This document shows, in pieces, positions 36,744 through 45,312 of a DNA stretch of 64,000 nucleotides (its first letter is position 1; every line of letters begins with the position of its first letter). The position numbers and the translations under genes were made by a program. The notes beneath the pieces were generated by a model. The model worked only from the letters and a program-made list of their open reading frames with translations, did no database searches and was not told the origin of the DNA. Source of the stretch: Methyloterricola oryzae (GTDB lineage Bacteria > Pseudomonadota > Gammaproteobacteria > Methylococcales > Methylococcaceae). The stretch covers positions 248,001 through 312,000 of the forward strand of contig NZ_JYNS01000002.1 of the NCBI RefSeq assembly GCF_000934725.1, in the 5' to 3' direction.

Positions 36744-37325
36744 ATGGACGGAAATGATATGCTAAGGCGGATTTTCCTGGCGGCTTGCTTGGGCCTGTCA
36801 TGGCCGGCCGGTGCGGAGGAGGCGGCTCCCGCGGCGGGTGGCACGGAGCTGTTTGCGGCGGCGGCGGCCGGGCAAGTGGAGCGGGTGGACGCCCTGCTGG
36901 CGCAGGGGGCGGACGTCAACGCCAAGAACGCGACAGAAAGGACGCCGCTGATGGCCGCCGCCTTCGCCGGTAATGTGCGCATCGTGCGCAAACTCCTGGT
37001 TTTCGGCGCCGACCCCAATGCCGCGGATGCGCGTGGCGTTACGGCACTGATGGATGCGGCGAGCAATGGATTCGAGGGTGTGGTAAAGGCGCTCATCGCC
37101 GCCGGCGTCAACCTGAACGCCGCCGACAAGGGCGGCGCGACGGCCCTGGACAAGGCCAACAAGTCGCGCAATGGCCGGGTTGCTTCCCTGCTCGAACAGG
37201 CGGGGGCCAAAGGGGCGGCCGCCGAGAAACCGGCTCAGGAACCGGGTGATGCGAAAGAAGGCGAAGCGGAAGCGGACAAGCCCGCGGAAGGCGAAGAGGC
37301 TGCCAAAGAGGAAGAGGCCAAATAG
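36744..37325 (+). CDS. Secreted ankyrin-repeat protein with acidic/Lys tail
   Basis: A 193-residue protein with a signal peptide ('LRRIFLAACLGLSWPAGA') and about three to four ankyrin repeats, each ending in a D/A-P-N-A or D-V-N-A turn ('LLAQGADVNAKNATERTPLM', 'VFGADPNAADARGVTALM', 'AAGVNLNAADKGGATAL'). The last 40 residues are low-complexity Ala/Glu/Lys. It probably mediates protein contacts in the periplasm. An ATG at 36759 is an alternative start that shortens the pre-signal residues. It is divergent from apaG. Confidence 0.78.
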   Translation: MDGNDMLRRIFLAACLGLSWPAGAEEAAPAAGGTELFAAAAAGQVERVDALLAQGADVNAKNATERTPLMAAAFAGNVRIVRKLLVFGADPNAADARGVTALMDAASNGFEGVVKALIAAGVNLNAADKGGATALDKANKSRNGRVASLLEQAGAKGAAAEKPAQEPGDAKEGEAEADKPAEGEEAAKEEEAK

Positions 37326-37386
37326 GATGTCAATGCCCATGCCAGACACAGTCAACAGCAATAAATTACACGAGGTGACGACAGAC

Positions 37387-38754
37387 GTGCACATTCACAT
37401 ACAGGGCATTTGCGGGACCTTCATGGGTGGGTTGGCCTTGATGGCCCGCGAACTGGGCCACAAGGTTACGGGGTCCGACCAGAACGTGTATCCCCCCATG
37501 AGCACTCAACTGCAGGAGCAGGGTATCCAGTTGTTCGAGGGCTACCGCGCGGAAAACCTGGAATCCCGTCCCGACCTCGTGATCATCGGCAATGCGCTTT
37601 CGCGCGGCAATCCGGAAGTGGAGGAAGTGCTCAACATGGGGCTGGCCTACACCTCCGGCGCGCGCTGGCTCTACGAGGCAGTCCTGAAGGACCGGTGGGT
37701 CCTGGCGGTGGCGGGCACCCACGGCAAGACCACGACGGCCAGCATGCTGGCGTGGATACTCGACCAGGCAGGCTTGCGGCCGGGCTACCTGATTGGCGGC
37801 ATTCCCATCAATTTCAGCGTGTCGGCGCGCTTGGGACGCTCGCCGTATTTCGTCATCGAGGCGGACGAATACGACACCGCCTTCTTCGACAAGCGCTCCA
37901 AGTTTCTTCACTACCGTCCGCGCACAGTCATCCTCAACAATCTGGAGTACGACCACGCGGACATCTTTCCCGACCTGCTGTCCATCCAGCGCCAGTTTCA
38001 CCACCTGGTGCGCATGATTCCGGGCAACGGCTTGATCATCGCGCCGGCGGATGACGAGAACCTCGCCGAGACCCTGCGCATGGGTTGCTGGACCAAGGTG
38101 GAGCGCACTGCGCTGGCGGAACAGGGGCAGGGGGAATGGCAGGCGCGCCTGATCAAGCCGGATGGCAGCGAATTCCAGGTGCTGCACGAGGGCAGCGCCT
38201 GTGGCACCGTGGCCTGGGGACTCACCGGCCAGCACAATGTGCGCAACGCCCTGGCGGCCATTGCGGCGGCAAGCCACGCGGGCGTGGAGGCGGCACAAGC
38301 CCTGGCTGCACTGGGTAGTTTCCGCAATGTGAAACGCCGCCTGGAAGTGCGGGCCTGCGTCAATGGCATCACCCTCTACGACGATTTCGCCCATCATCCG
38401 ACGGCGATCGCCACCACACTGGGCGGCCTGCGCGCCAAGGTGGAGAAGCAGCGCATCATCGCGGTGCTGGAACCGCGCTCGAACACCATGCGCATGGGCG
38501 TGCACGCGGAGGCCCTGCCTGCCTCGCTGCATGCCGCCGACCAGGCCATCATCTACCAGTCGCCCGACCTGGGCTGGGACGCGGAGGCTGCGGTGGATGG
38601 TTACGCGAACGTGGGCATCATGCGTTCCCTGGACGAGATCGTGCAGTGGCTGACCGGGGAATGCCGGCCCGGCGATCATCTGATCTTCATGAGCAACGGC
38701 AGTTTCGGCGGCATCCACCGCAAGGTGGAGGACGCCCTCAAGGCGCAAGCCTGA
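37387..38754 (+). CDS. mpl: UDP-N-acetylmuramate:L-alanyl-gamma-D-glutamyl-meso-diaminopimelate ligase
   Basis: A 455-residue Mur-ligase-family enzyme that recycles murein tripeptide onto UDP-MurNAc. It shows the dinucleotide-like N-terminus 'HIHIQGICGTFMGGLA', 'SDQNVYPPMS', the P-loop 'GTHGKTTTASML' and 'VIEADEYDTAFFDKRSKF'. GTG at 37387 is preferred because it aligns the protein with the E. coli Mpl N-terminus; ATG codons from 37327 would add about 20 unrelated residues with poor ribosome sites. Confidence 0.93.
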   Translation: MHIHIQGICGTFMGGLALMARELGHKVTGSDQNVYPPMSTQLQEQGIQLFEGYRAENLESRPDLVIIGNALSRGNPEVEEVLNMGLAYTSGARWLYEAVLKDRWVLAVAGTHGKTTTASMLAWILDQAGLRPGYLIGGIPINFSVSARLGRSPYFVIEADEYDTAFFDKRSKFLHYRPRTVILNNLEYDHADIFPDLLSIQRQFHHLVRMIPGNGLIIAPADDENLAETLRMGCWTKVERTALAEQGQGEWQARLIKPDGSEFQVLHEGSACGTVAWGLTGQHNVRNALAAIAAASHAGVEAAQALAALGSFRNVKRRLEVRACVNGITLYDDFAHHPTAIATTLGGLRAKVEKQRIIAVLEPRSNTMRMGVHAEALPASLHAADQAIIYQSPDLGWDAEAAVDGYANVGIMRSLDEIVQWLTGECRPGDHLIFMSNGSFGGIHRKVEDALKAQA

Positions 38755-38839
38755 GCCAAGGCGCCGGCCGTCCGGCGGGCGCCATTCCAGACGACAGCGG
38801 CGCACGCGTGCGGTGCGCCAGTGCAAGGGAGTAGGGGTG

Positions 38840-41800
38840 ATGATGCGACGTCTGTTCACCGGTTTTTGGTTTTTGCTGCTGACCTGCGGGTTCGTCGGTG
38901 CCGAACCGCTGGATCCCGCGAAATTGCCGGCGGAGTTGCGGCCCTGGGTCGACTGGGTGTTGCGCGGCAGCGAGAACCGCATCTGCCCCTTCCTGTACAA
39001 CACAGCCGAGGAACGCATCTGCGCCTGGCCGGCGCGGCTGGAGCTTGCCCTCGACGAGCGCCGCGGCGAGTTCCGCATGCAGTGGTCTGTGCAGGCGGAA
39101 AGCTGGGTGTCCTTGCCCGGCGATGCGGTGCTCTGGCCGCAAGAGGTGCGGGTGGACGGCAGGCCGGGCCGCGTCATGGCCCGCGCGGGAGCCCCGGCCA
39201 TTCTGCTGGCGCCGGGCAATCACATCATCAGCGGCCAGTTGCCTTGGGACCGGATTCCGGAAAGCCTGCCGGTGCCGCGCAGCAGCGGTCTGATCGCCTT
39301 GTCGATCCAGGGTCGTGCCGTCGCTACGCCCACCTTCAACGAGCAGGGACAGCTGTGGCTGGAGGGTGCCGGCGCCCGCAGCGGACAGGGTACGGACGTG
39401 GTCGATCGATTGGAGGTGCAGGTATTCCGGCAGTTGCTCGACGACATTCCTTTCCAGCTGGTGACACATCTCGACCTGGATGTGTCCGGCGAATCCCGGG
39501 AAGTGCTGCTCAGCGGCGCCTTGCCGGCGAACTTCGTCGGCATGTCCCTGCGCAGCGCACTGCCGACGCGCTTGGAGAACGATGGGCGACTGAGGCTGCA
39601 GTTGCGCCCCGGGCGCTGGGAGGTCGAACTGACCGCCCGGCATGCCGGCCCCGTGGATGCATTGGCCTTACCCCAGTCCAGCGCGCCGTGGCCGCCTGAA
39701 GAGATTTGGTCGTTTCAGGCCCGGCCGCAGCTGCGCGTGGTCGAACTGGAGGGGGTGACGTCCCTGGACCCGAACCAGACCAACCTGCCCGAGGCGTGGA
39801 GGATCTTGCCAGCGTATCGGGTCGCGGCCGGGGATACCGTGAACTTCCGCCTGATTCAGCGCGGCGACCCGGAGCCCGAGCCGGATGCGTTGAATCTGCA
39901 GCGCAGTCTCTGGCTGGATTTCGATGGCCGCGGTTTCACCGTGAGTGACGAGATCAATGGCCGCATGACGCGGGACTGGCGGCTCAGCGTATTGGGCGGC
40001 CTGCAACTGGGACGGGTGGCCATCGACGGTACCCCTCAACTCATCACCCGCCTCAGTGAAAAGGGTCCACCCGGCGTGGAGGTCCGCCGCGGCAACCTGC
40101 GCCTTGCCGCCGACAGCCGCATGCAAGGGGACGTGTGGCGCTTTCCGGCCACGGGATGGGACAAGGATTTCAGCTCCGTGGCTGCGCAATTGCATCTGCC
40201 GCCGGGCTGGCGGCTGTTCACCGCCACTGGCGTCGACAATGTACCGGACGCTTGGGTGAACCGCTGGACCTTGCTGGACCTGTTCCTCGTCCTGATCGCT
40301 TCCCTGGCGGTCGCGCGCCTGTGGAACGGGTGGCTGGGGCTGTTGGCACTCGCCACCCTGACCCTGTTGTGGCACGAGCCGGAGGCGCCGAGACTTGTCT
40401 GGCTCAATCTGCTGGCGGCCATCGCCTTGCTGCGGGTCCTGCCGGAAGGCAAGCTGGCGGCGTTTTGTAAAGGCTATGCCGTGCTGGCCTTGCTCGGGCT
40501 GGTGTTCATCAGCCTGCCTTTCATGACCGAGCAGATTCGCACCGCCCTCTATCCCCAACTGGAACTGCCCTGGACAAGCGTGACGGCCCCGCAAGCCGAA
40601 CCGGCCGATGCGGCCGGCGGCGCCAGTCTGGAAGAAGCGGCGGATGCGGTGGCGCCGGTCATGGCGCCAGCTCCCCCGCCACTGGCGCGCAAGCGCGGCC
40701 TGCTGTCGGAGTACGGCTCCGATTACGCCTCGGAACGTTTCAACGAGATCGATCCGTCGGCGGTGACACAGACAGGTCCCGGCCTGCCGCAATGGCGCTG
40801 GAAGACCGTGTCCTTGAGCTGGAACGGGCCAGTGACGCAGGAGCAAGAGGTGGGGCTTTGGCTGATTTCGCCGGCGCTGGAACTGCTCCTCAAGTTCCTG
40901 CGGGTCGCCGCGTTGTCGGGACTTGCTTTGCTTCTGCTGACCGAGGTGCTGCCTGGATTCCCGGCCCAGAGGTTCCGTGTGACACGCCCCGGCGCCAGGC
41001 TCAGCCTCTTCCTTGGGGCTGCGCTGCTGGCAGGCGGGCATACGCCGCCCGCGCGGGCGGATTTCCCGCCGCAGGCCCTGCTGGACGAGTTGAAGGCGAA
41101 TTTGACGCAAGCGCCCGATTGTCTGCCGGACTGCGCCCAGATTCCGCTGTTGAAGCTCCGGGCGGATGGCGAAAGCCTGCAGCAGGAGTTGGAGGTCCAT
41201 GCGCAGCAGGGCGTGGCGGTGCCGCTACCGGCGCAGGAGGGCCAGTGGCTTCCTGCTCGGATCAACGTTGATGGCGCCCCCGCCGAGGGTGTGCGGCGCA
41301 CCGCCGAGGGTGGGTTGTGGCTGTATCTTGCGCCGGGCCGCCACCTGGTGGCCCTGTCGGGCGAACTGCCAGCTCGCGAGCAGGTACAAATCCCGCTGCC
41401 GCTACGGCCGCACCGCGTCGAGCTGGGGATGAATGGCTGGACCGTCTCGGGCCTGGGCCCACACGGCGTTCCCGAAGCCCAATTGCAGCTTTCCAGGGTC
41501 CGCAAGACGGCGGGGACGCCAGCCGCTGCCTTGGAGCCTTTGCCGCTGCCGGCCTTCCTGGAGGTTCAGCGCACCCTGCGCATCGGCCTGGACTGGCGCG
41601 TCACCACGCGCGTGCAGCGCTTGACGCCCGCCGATGCACCGGCGGTGGCCGCAATCCCCTTGTTGGAGGGCGAGTCAGTCCTTAGCCAAGGCTTGCAGGT
41701 CCGCAATGGCGTGATTGCTGTCAGCCTGGTTCCGGGCCAGCAGGAATTGCAATGGGAGTCCATGCTGGAAAAGCGGCCGCAGATCATCCTGCGTGCACCC

Positions 41801-42931
41801 GAGACCACGCAATGGACCGAGGTCTGGAAGCTGGATCTCAGCCCCATCTGGCATGTGCAGAGCGAAGGCATTGCGGTCGTTCATCAGCTTGATAACGCGG
41901 GCAACTGGTTGCCGGAATGGCGGCCCTGGCCGGGTGAGTCGATCAGCCTGAACGTGAGCCGCCCGGAAGCTGTGGCCGGAAAGAGCCTGACCATCGAGAG
42001 CAGCCGATTGCAGCTCAGTCCCGGTAAACGCGCCAGCGATAGCAGCCTCAGCCTCGATCTGCGTAGTTCCCAGGGCGGCCAGCACGTGATCCGGCTGCCA
42101 GAGGGAGCCCTGTTGCAGTCTGTCACGCTTGATGGGCAGCCGCGTCCGATCAGGCTGCAGGACGGGTCAGTCACCCTGCCCATCCATCCGGGCCGGCAGA
42201 GCGCGGCATTAGTCTGGCGAGAAGAAGTCGGATTGGGAGAGCGCTTTACGGTGGCCGCAGTGAATCTGGGGCTACCCAGCGTCAACAGTTTCATCACGGT
42301 GCATCTGCCCCAGGATCGCTGGATGCTGTTGGCCGGAGGGCCGCGCCTGGGGCCCGCGGTGCTGTTCTGGGGCGTGCTGCTGGTCATCGGCATGGTGGCC
42401 CTGGGCTTGGGCCGGATAAGCGTGACCCCGCTCAAGTCCTGGCAGTGGGCCCTGCTCCTGTTGGGCCTGAGCCAGGTGCCCTTGCCGGGGACCGCGTGCG
42501 TGATCGCCTGGCTGGTGCTGCTGGGCTGGCGGGGACGAACGGCGGCGGCGCTGGACGACTCGCGCTTCAACGTGCTGCAACTGCTCCTGGGGCTGCTGAC
42601 CCTGGTGGCGTTGCTGTTCCTGTTCTACGCCGTGCAGCAGGGGCTGCTCGGCCTGCCGGACATGCAGGTGGCGGGCAACAACTCCGACGCCTACACCCTC
42701 AATTGGTATCAGGATCAGAGCGAGGCCAGCTTGCCGCAGCCCTGGGTGTTGACGGCGCCGCTGTGGGTCTATCGGGTGCTCATGTTGCTATGGGCCTTGT
42801 GGCTGGCGTATTCCCTGCTCAACTGGCTGCGCTGGGGATGGGCCTGTTTCACCGCGGGCGGTTTGTGGCGCGCGCGTCCGGAAAAGGCGGCGCCACCTCC
42901 GCCGGAACCCGGTTGGTCAGAGACAGAATGA
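38840..42931 (+). CDS. Very large envelope protein with internal duplication, unknown function
   Basis: A 1363-residue protein. A signal peptide ('RRLFTGFWFLLLTCGFVGA') leads to a beta-rich exported region with a Cys pair, then hydrophobic spans near residues 480-565 and 688-710. A second signal-like segment follows near 718-738 ('LSLFLGAALLAGGHTPPARA'). After it the N-terminal pattern recurs: two close Cys, '(R/V)INVDGAPAEG', 'LAPGRHLVALSGELP'. The first copy reads 'VRVDGRPG', 'LAPGNHIISGQLPWD'. Four to five membrane spans end the chain. I recognise no family function. It lies 85 bases after mpl and is convergent with the SDR gene. The start uses the first Met with a good signal peptide. Confidence 0.75.
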   Translation: MMRRLFTGFWFLLLTCGFVGAEPLDPAKLPAELRPWVDWVLRGSENRICPFLYNTAEERICAWPARLELALDERRGEFRMQWSVQAESWVSLPGDAVLWPQEVRVDGRPGRVMARAGAPAILLAPGNHIISGQLPWDRIPESLPVPRSSGLIALSIQGRAVATPTFNEQGQLWLEGAGARSGQGTDVVDRLEVQVFRQLLDDIPFQLVTHLDLDVSGESREVLLSGALPANFVGMSLRSALPTRLENDGRLRLQLRPGRWEVELTARHAGPVDALALPQSSAPWPPEEIWSFQARPQLRVVELEGVTSLDPNQTNLPEAWRILPAYRVAAGDTVNFRLIQRGDPEPEPDALNLQRSLWLDFDGRGFTVSDEINGRMTRDWRLSVLGGLQLGRVAIDGTPQLITRLSEKGPPGVEVRRGNLRLAADSRMQGDVWRFPATGWDKDFSSVAAQLHLPPGWRLFTATGVDNVPDAWVNRWTLLDLFLVLIASLAVARLWNGWLGLLALATLTLLWHEPEAPRLVWLNLLAAIALLRVLPEGKLAAFCKGYAVLALLGLVFISLPFMTEQIRTALYPQLELPWTSVTAPQAEPADAAGGASLEEAADAVAPVMAPAPPPLARKRGLLSEYGSDYASERFNEIDPSAVTQTGPGLPQWRWKTVSLSWNGPVTQEQEVGLWLISPALELLLKFLRVAALSGLALLLLTEVLPGFPAQRFRVTRPGARLSLFLGAALLAGGHTPPARADFPPQALLDELKANLTQAPDCLPDCAQIPLLKLRADGESLQQELEVHAQQGVAVPLPAQEGQWLPARINVDGAPAEGVRRTAEGGLWLYLAPGRHLVALSGELPAREQVQIPLPLRPHRVELGMNGWTVSGLGPHGVPEAQLQLSRVRKTAGTPAAALEPLPLPAFLEVQRTLRIGLDWRVTTRVQRLTPADAPAVAAIPLLEGESVLSQGLQVRNGVIAVSLVPGQQELQWESMLEKRPQIILRAPETTQWTEVWKLDLSPIWHVQSEGIAVVHQLDNAGNWLPEWRPWPGESISLNVSRPEAVAGKSLTIESSRLQLSPGKRASDSSLSLDLRSSQGGQHVIRLPEGALLQSVTLDGQPRPIRLQDGSVTLPIHPGRQSAALVWREEVGLGERFTVAAVNLGLPSVNSFITVHLPQDRWMLLAGGPRLGPAVLFWGVLLVIGMVALGLGRISVTPLKSWQWALLLLGLSQVPLPGTACVIAWLVLLGWRGRTAAALDDSRFNVLQLLLGLLTLVALLFLFYAVQQGLLGLPDMQVAGNNSDAYTLNWYQDQSEASLPQPWVLTAPLWVYRVLMLLWALWLAYSLLNWLRWGWACFTAGGLWRARPEKAAPPPPEPGWSETE

Positions 42932-42944
42932 ACGCTGGCCGCTT

Positions 42945-43772
42945 TCAGGTTCTGCTCAAAATCGCGTCGAGCGCCCGCTGCGGCAGCACATGGCGCAGGA
43001 AAGCAAACAGGTAGGTGGGGAAGGTCACGTAGTAGCGCGCGCGGGGGCGCTTGGCCTCCAGTGCATTGATGAGCTTGGCGACGACGGCTTCGGGGCCCAG
43101 GGTAAAGGGCACCGCGGCTCCTTCCGTCTGCAGCCGTTGTTCCATGGCGCGGTAGGTTTCCCGGTGCACGCTTGCCTCCACGTCGATGTGCTGCCGGTAC
43201 ATGCGCAAGGCGTTGTCCCGAAATCGGGTGAGGATGGGGCCCGGTTCGATCAGGCTGATATGCACGCCACTGCCGGCCAGTTCCAGGCGCAAGGTGTCGG
43301 TCAGGCCTTCGAGCGCATATTTGCTGGCATTGTAGGCGCCGCGGTATTTCATGGCGACGAAGCCCAGCACGGAGCTGTTCTGCACGATGCGGCCCTCGCC
43401 CTGACGGCGCATGACAGCAATTACCCTGGCAGTGAGTTCGTGGGTGCCGAACACATTGGTTTCGAATTGGGCGCGCAGGGACTCGCGCGAGAGGTCTTCG
43501 ACGGCGCCAGGTTGGCCGTAGGCGCCGTTGTTGAACAAGGCGTAGAGCTTGCCGTCGCTGGCTGCCAGCACGGCCTCCAGGGCCGCTTCGATGGAGGCGG
43601 AGTCGTTCAGGTCCAACTGAATCGCCTCGAAGCCCGCGTCGCGCAGAGCTTGCACATCCTCTGTCCGCCGCGCCGTGGCGAAGACCCGGTAACCGCGGGC
43701 CTTCAGCATTTCCGCAGCGCAGCGCCCGATGCCCGACGAGCAGCCCGTGATGAGCACTGTCCTGGGTTCCAA
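42945..43772 (-). CDS. Short-chain dehydrogenase/reductase (SDR) family oxidoreductase
   Basis: A 275-residue classical SDR. The NAD(P) motif TGxxxGxG is 'ITGCSSGIGRCAAE' at the N-terminus, NNAG appears as 'FNNGAYG', and the catalytic Ser and YxxxK lie in 'NSSVLGFVAMKYRGAYNASK'. The start is TTG at 43772: AGGAGG stands eight bases upstream and the product begins directly before the first beta strand. An ATG twenty codons earlier would place the ribosome site inside the gene. Substrate unknown. Confidence 0.85.
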   Translation of the reverse strand: MEPRTVLITGCSSGIGRCAAEMLKARGYRVFATARRTEDVQALRDAGFEAIQLDLNDSASIEAALEAVLAASDGKLYALFNNGAYGQPGAVEDLSRESLRAQFETNVFGTHELTARVIAVMRRQGEGRIVQNSSVLGFVAMKYRGAYNASKYALEGLTDTLRLELAGSGVHISLIEPGPILTRFRDNALRMYRQHIDVEASVHRETYRAMEQRLQTEGAAVPFTLGPEAVVAKLINALEAKRPRARYYVTFPTYLFAFLRHVLPQRALDAILSRT

Positions 43773-43979
43773 GTGAAAGCCTCCTAATCGTGATTTGGCC
43801 GCAAGAATACCGGGCGCCGCCGGCCGAGCCAAGCAGGCCGACTTGAACTCTCCGGAACATCGGCCTTGAGACCGACGGTTTGTCTGTTCCTGATGATGAG
43901 TAGTCCCCGCTCACAAGGGGGATTTTATGCTGCTCGAACGTCTTATCCTGGGAGGAGGCCGTAAAGTGCCTCCATGACT

Positions 43980-44118
43980 ATTGATCAGGCCCAAATGTAC
44001 CCTCCAGGTATTTTGGGCCGACGCCGATGTCGGTAAGCGCCCGACCTTGGCTGACACGGCCTGTGGCCGCGCCGGGGCATCCGGGCCCCGCGTTAACCCG
44101 GCCACTAAGGGCCGGGTT
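43980..44118 (+). repeat. Multi-hairpin dispersed repeat, copy A
   Basis: About 85% identical by eye to 63362-63500 on the other strand. Five consecutive hairpins are visible: H1 GGCCCAAA/TTTGGGCC (43988-44019, conserved CTCC loop), H2 (44023-44051), H3 CGGCC-TGT-GGCCG (44057-44069), H4 CGGGGC/GCCCCG (44073-44090), H5 AACCCGGCC/GGCCGGGTT (44095-44118). It ends 22 bases before the ATG of an exported-protein gene and points the same way. An additional hairpin (GGAGGC/GCCTCC, 43954-43973) just upstream is not shared with copy B. Confidence 0.8.
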
Positions 44119-44139
44119 AGCAACAGCGAGGAGTTCAGC

Positions 44140-44496
44140 ATGATCAAGACCATGATTGTTTATCTTGTGCCCTTGTTTGGAATTATGCCGCTGCCCTGGT
44201 CGGTAGACGCCGGAATCCTGTCGGGCGGTCATTGGAGCGCCGCGGCCTGCGACCAGGAGCCAGTCCCGTCCGCCATCGAATCGAGCGGCGCTGAGGCTTG
44301 TAACGCCAGTCTCAAGCGGGTGCGGAAATTCGAGCAAAGGGCCCAGGCCTACATCACCTGCGTGGTGCAGGAGGCCAATGGAGACTACGAGGCCAGCGCG
44401 AAGGCGGCCAATGCGCAGCCGGCCCGATTCGAGGCGGCCTTGAGTGAGATCCAGGGCCCGGCCACGGCGATCAATGCCAGGCTCGACCGGCCATAG
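44140..44496 (+). CDS. Small secreted protein of unknown function
   Basis: A 118-residue protein with a signal peptide ('KTMIVYLVPLFGIMPLPWSVDA'). The mature part is Ala rich and has three Cys ('AACDQE', 'AEACNAS', 'YITCVVQ'), with 'LKRVRKFEQRAQAYITCVVQ' reading as an amphipathic helix. I do not recognise a family. The ATG at 44140 has GAGGAG seven bases upstream. The frame stays open back through the hairpin repeat, but that stretch is unlikely to be translated. It is followed after 15 bases by a methyltransferase gene. Confidence 0.65.
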   Translation: MIKTMIVYLVPLFGIMPLPWSVDAGILSGGHWSAAACDQEPVPSAIESSGAEACNASLKRVRKFEQRAQAYITCVVQEANGDYEASAKAANAQPARFEAALSEIQGPATAINARLDRP

Positions 44497-44511
44497 TGAG
44501 GAGACCGGGCC

Positions 44512-45165
44512 GTGAGCGGAGCGTTCAGCCAGTTGCCCTGTCCGCTCTGTTCGACTAGCGCGCCGGCATTCTTCCAGCAACGCGACCGCGTCTTTCATGA
44601 GTGTCCCGAGTGCCGTCTGATCTTCGCGGACCCGGCCAGCCATGTATCGCTCGAGCGGGAGAAGACGGAATACGATCTGCATCGGAATCATCCCGAGGAT
44701 GCAGGCTACCGGCGATTCCTGTCACGGCTGGCTGAGCCTTTGATCGATCGCTTGAAGCCTGGCATGGAAGGCCTCGATTATGGCTGTGGTCCGGGCCCGG
44801 TCTTGGGACTGATGCTGCAGGAGGCGAGGATGCGTGTGGCCGCCTACGATCCGATCTATGCGCCTGATTCAAGCCATTTGTCGCGGCAGTACGACTTTTT
44901 GACCTGCACGGAAGTGGTGGAGCATTTTCGCGAACCGGCGGCCGAATGGGCAAAGATGTTGGCGCTGGTCCGGCCGGGCGGTTGGCTGGGCATCATGACG
45001 CAACCGGTGATCAGCCGCGAGCGCTTCGTCAACTGGCAATACAAGAACGATCCCACCCATGTGAGCTTCCACGCGGAGGCGAGCTTCGACTGGATCGCCC
45101 GGCAGTATGGGCTGTTGCTGGAGCGGCCGGCGCGGGATGTGTTTCTGCTGCGGAAGCGTCAGTAA
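44512..45165 (+). CDS. Class I SAM methyltransferase with N-terminal zinc ribbon
   Basis: A 217-residue protein. A four-Cys ribbon ('CPLCSTSAPAFF' then 'HECPECRLIFADP') precedes the methyltransferase fold: motif I 'GLDYGCGPGPVLGLML', 'FLTCTEVVEHFREP' and 'LVRPGGWLGIMTQP'. This arrangement resembles methyltransferases of O-antigen, sugar or ubiquinone-like pathways. The acceptor is unknown. The start is GTG with GAGGAG about nine bases upstream. Confidence 0.85.
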   Translation: MSGAFSQLPCPLCSTSAPAFFQQRDRVFHECPECRLIFADPASHVSLEREKTEYDLHRNHPEDAGYRRFLSRLAEPLIDRLKPGMEGLDYGCGPGPVLGLMLQEARMRVAAYDPIYAPDSSHLSRQYDFLTCTEVVEHFREPAAEWAKMLALVRPGGWLGIMTQPVISRERFVNWQYKNDPTHVSFHAEASFDWIARQYGLLLERPARDVFLLRKRQ

Positions 45166-45252
45166 CCATAGGGTTCCTCGCCCTGAGCGCAGCGTGCCGG
45201 GTAGAGCTTACCGGGACCTGACCCCGCGGTTGGTCTGAGCGGGGCGGGAGAA

Positions 45253-45284
45253 AGAAAAACCCGCCGACCTGAAGGTGGCGGGTT
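45253..45284 (-). terminator. Rho-independent terminator of the VPLPA-CTERM gene
   Basis: On the minus strand AACCCGCC pairs with GGCGGGTT, with inner ACCT/AGGT, followed by TTTCTTT. It begins 29 bases beyond the stop of the minus-strand exported-protein gene. Confidence 0.75.
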
Positions 45285-45312
45285 CCAAAGGACGAGGCCT
45301 GCTGTTGGGGAA

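Noticed and set aside
43980-44118. The repeat as an integron attC site
   Set aside because: GTTAAC-like sequence and palindromes occur, but the five-hairpin structure and the absence of an integrase or cassette array do not fit attC.
43981-44139. N-terminal extension of the 118-residue secreted protein through the repeat
   Set aside because: The frame is open, but it consists of the hairpin element, substitutions between copies are not coding-like, and a good ribosome site precedes the ATG at 44140.
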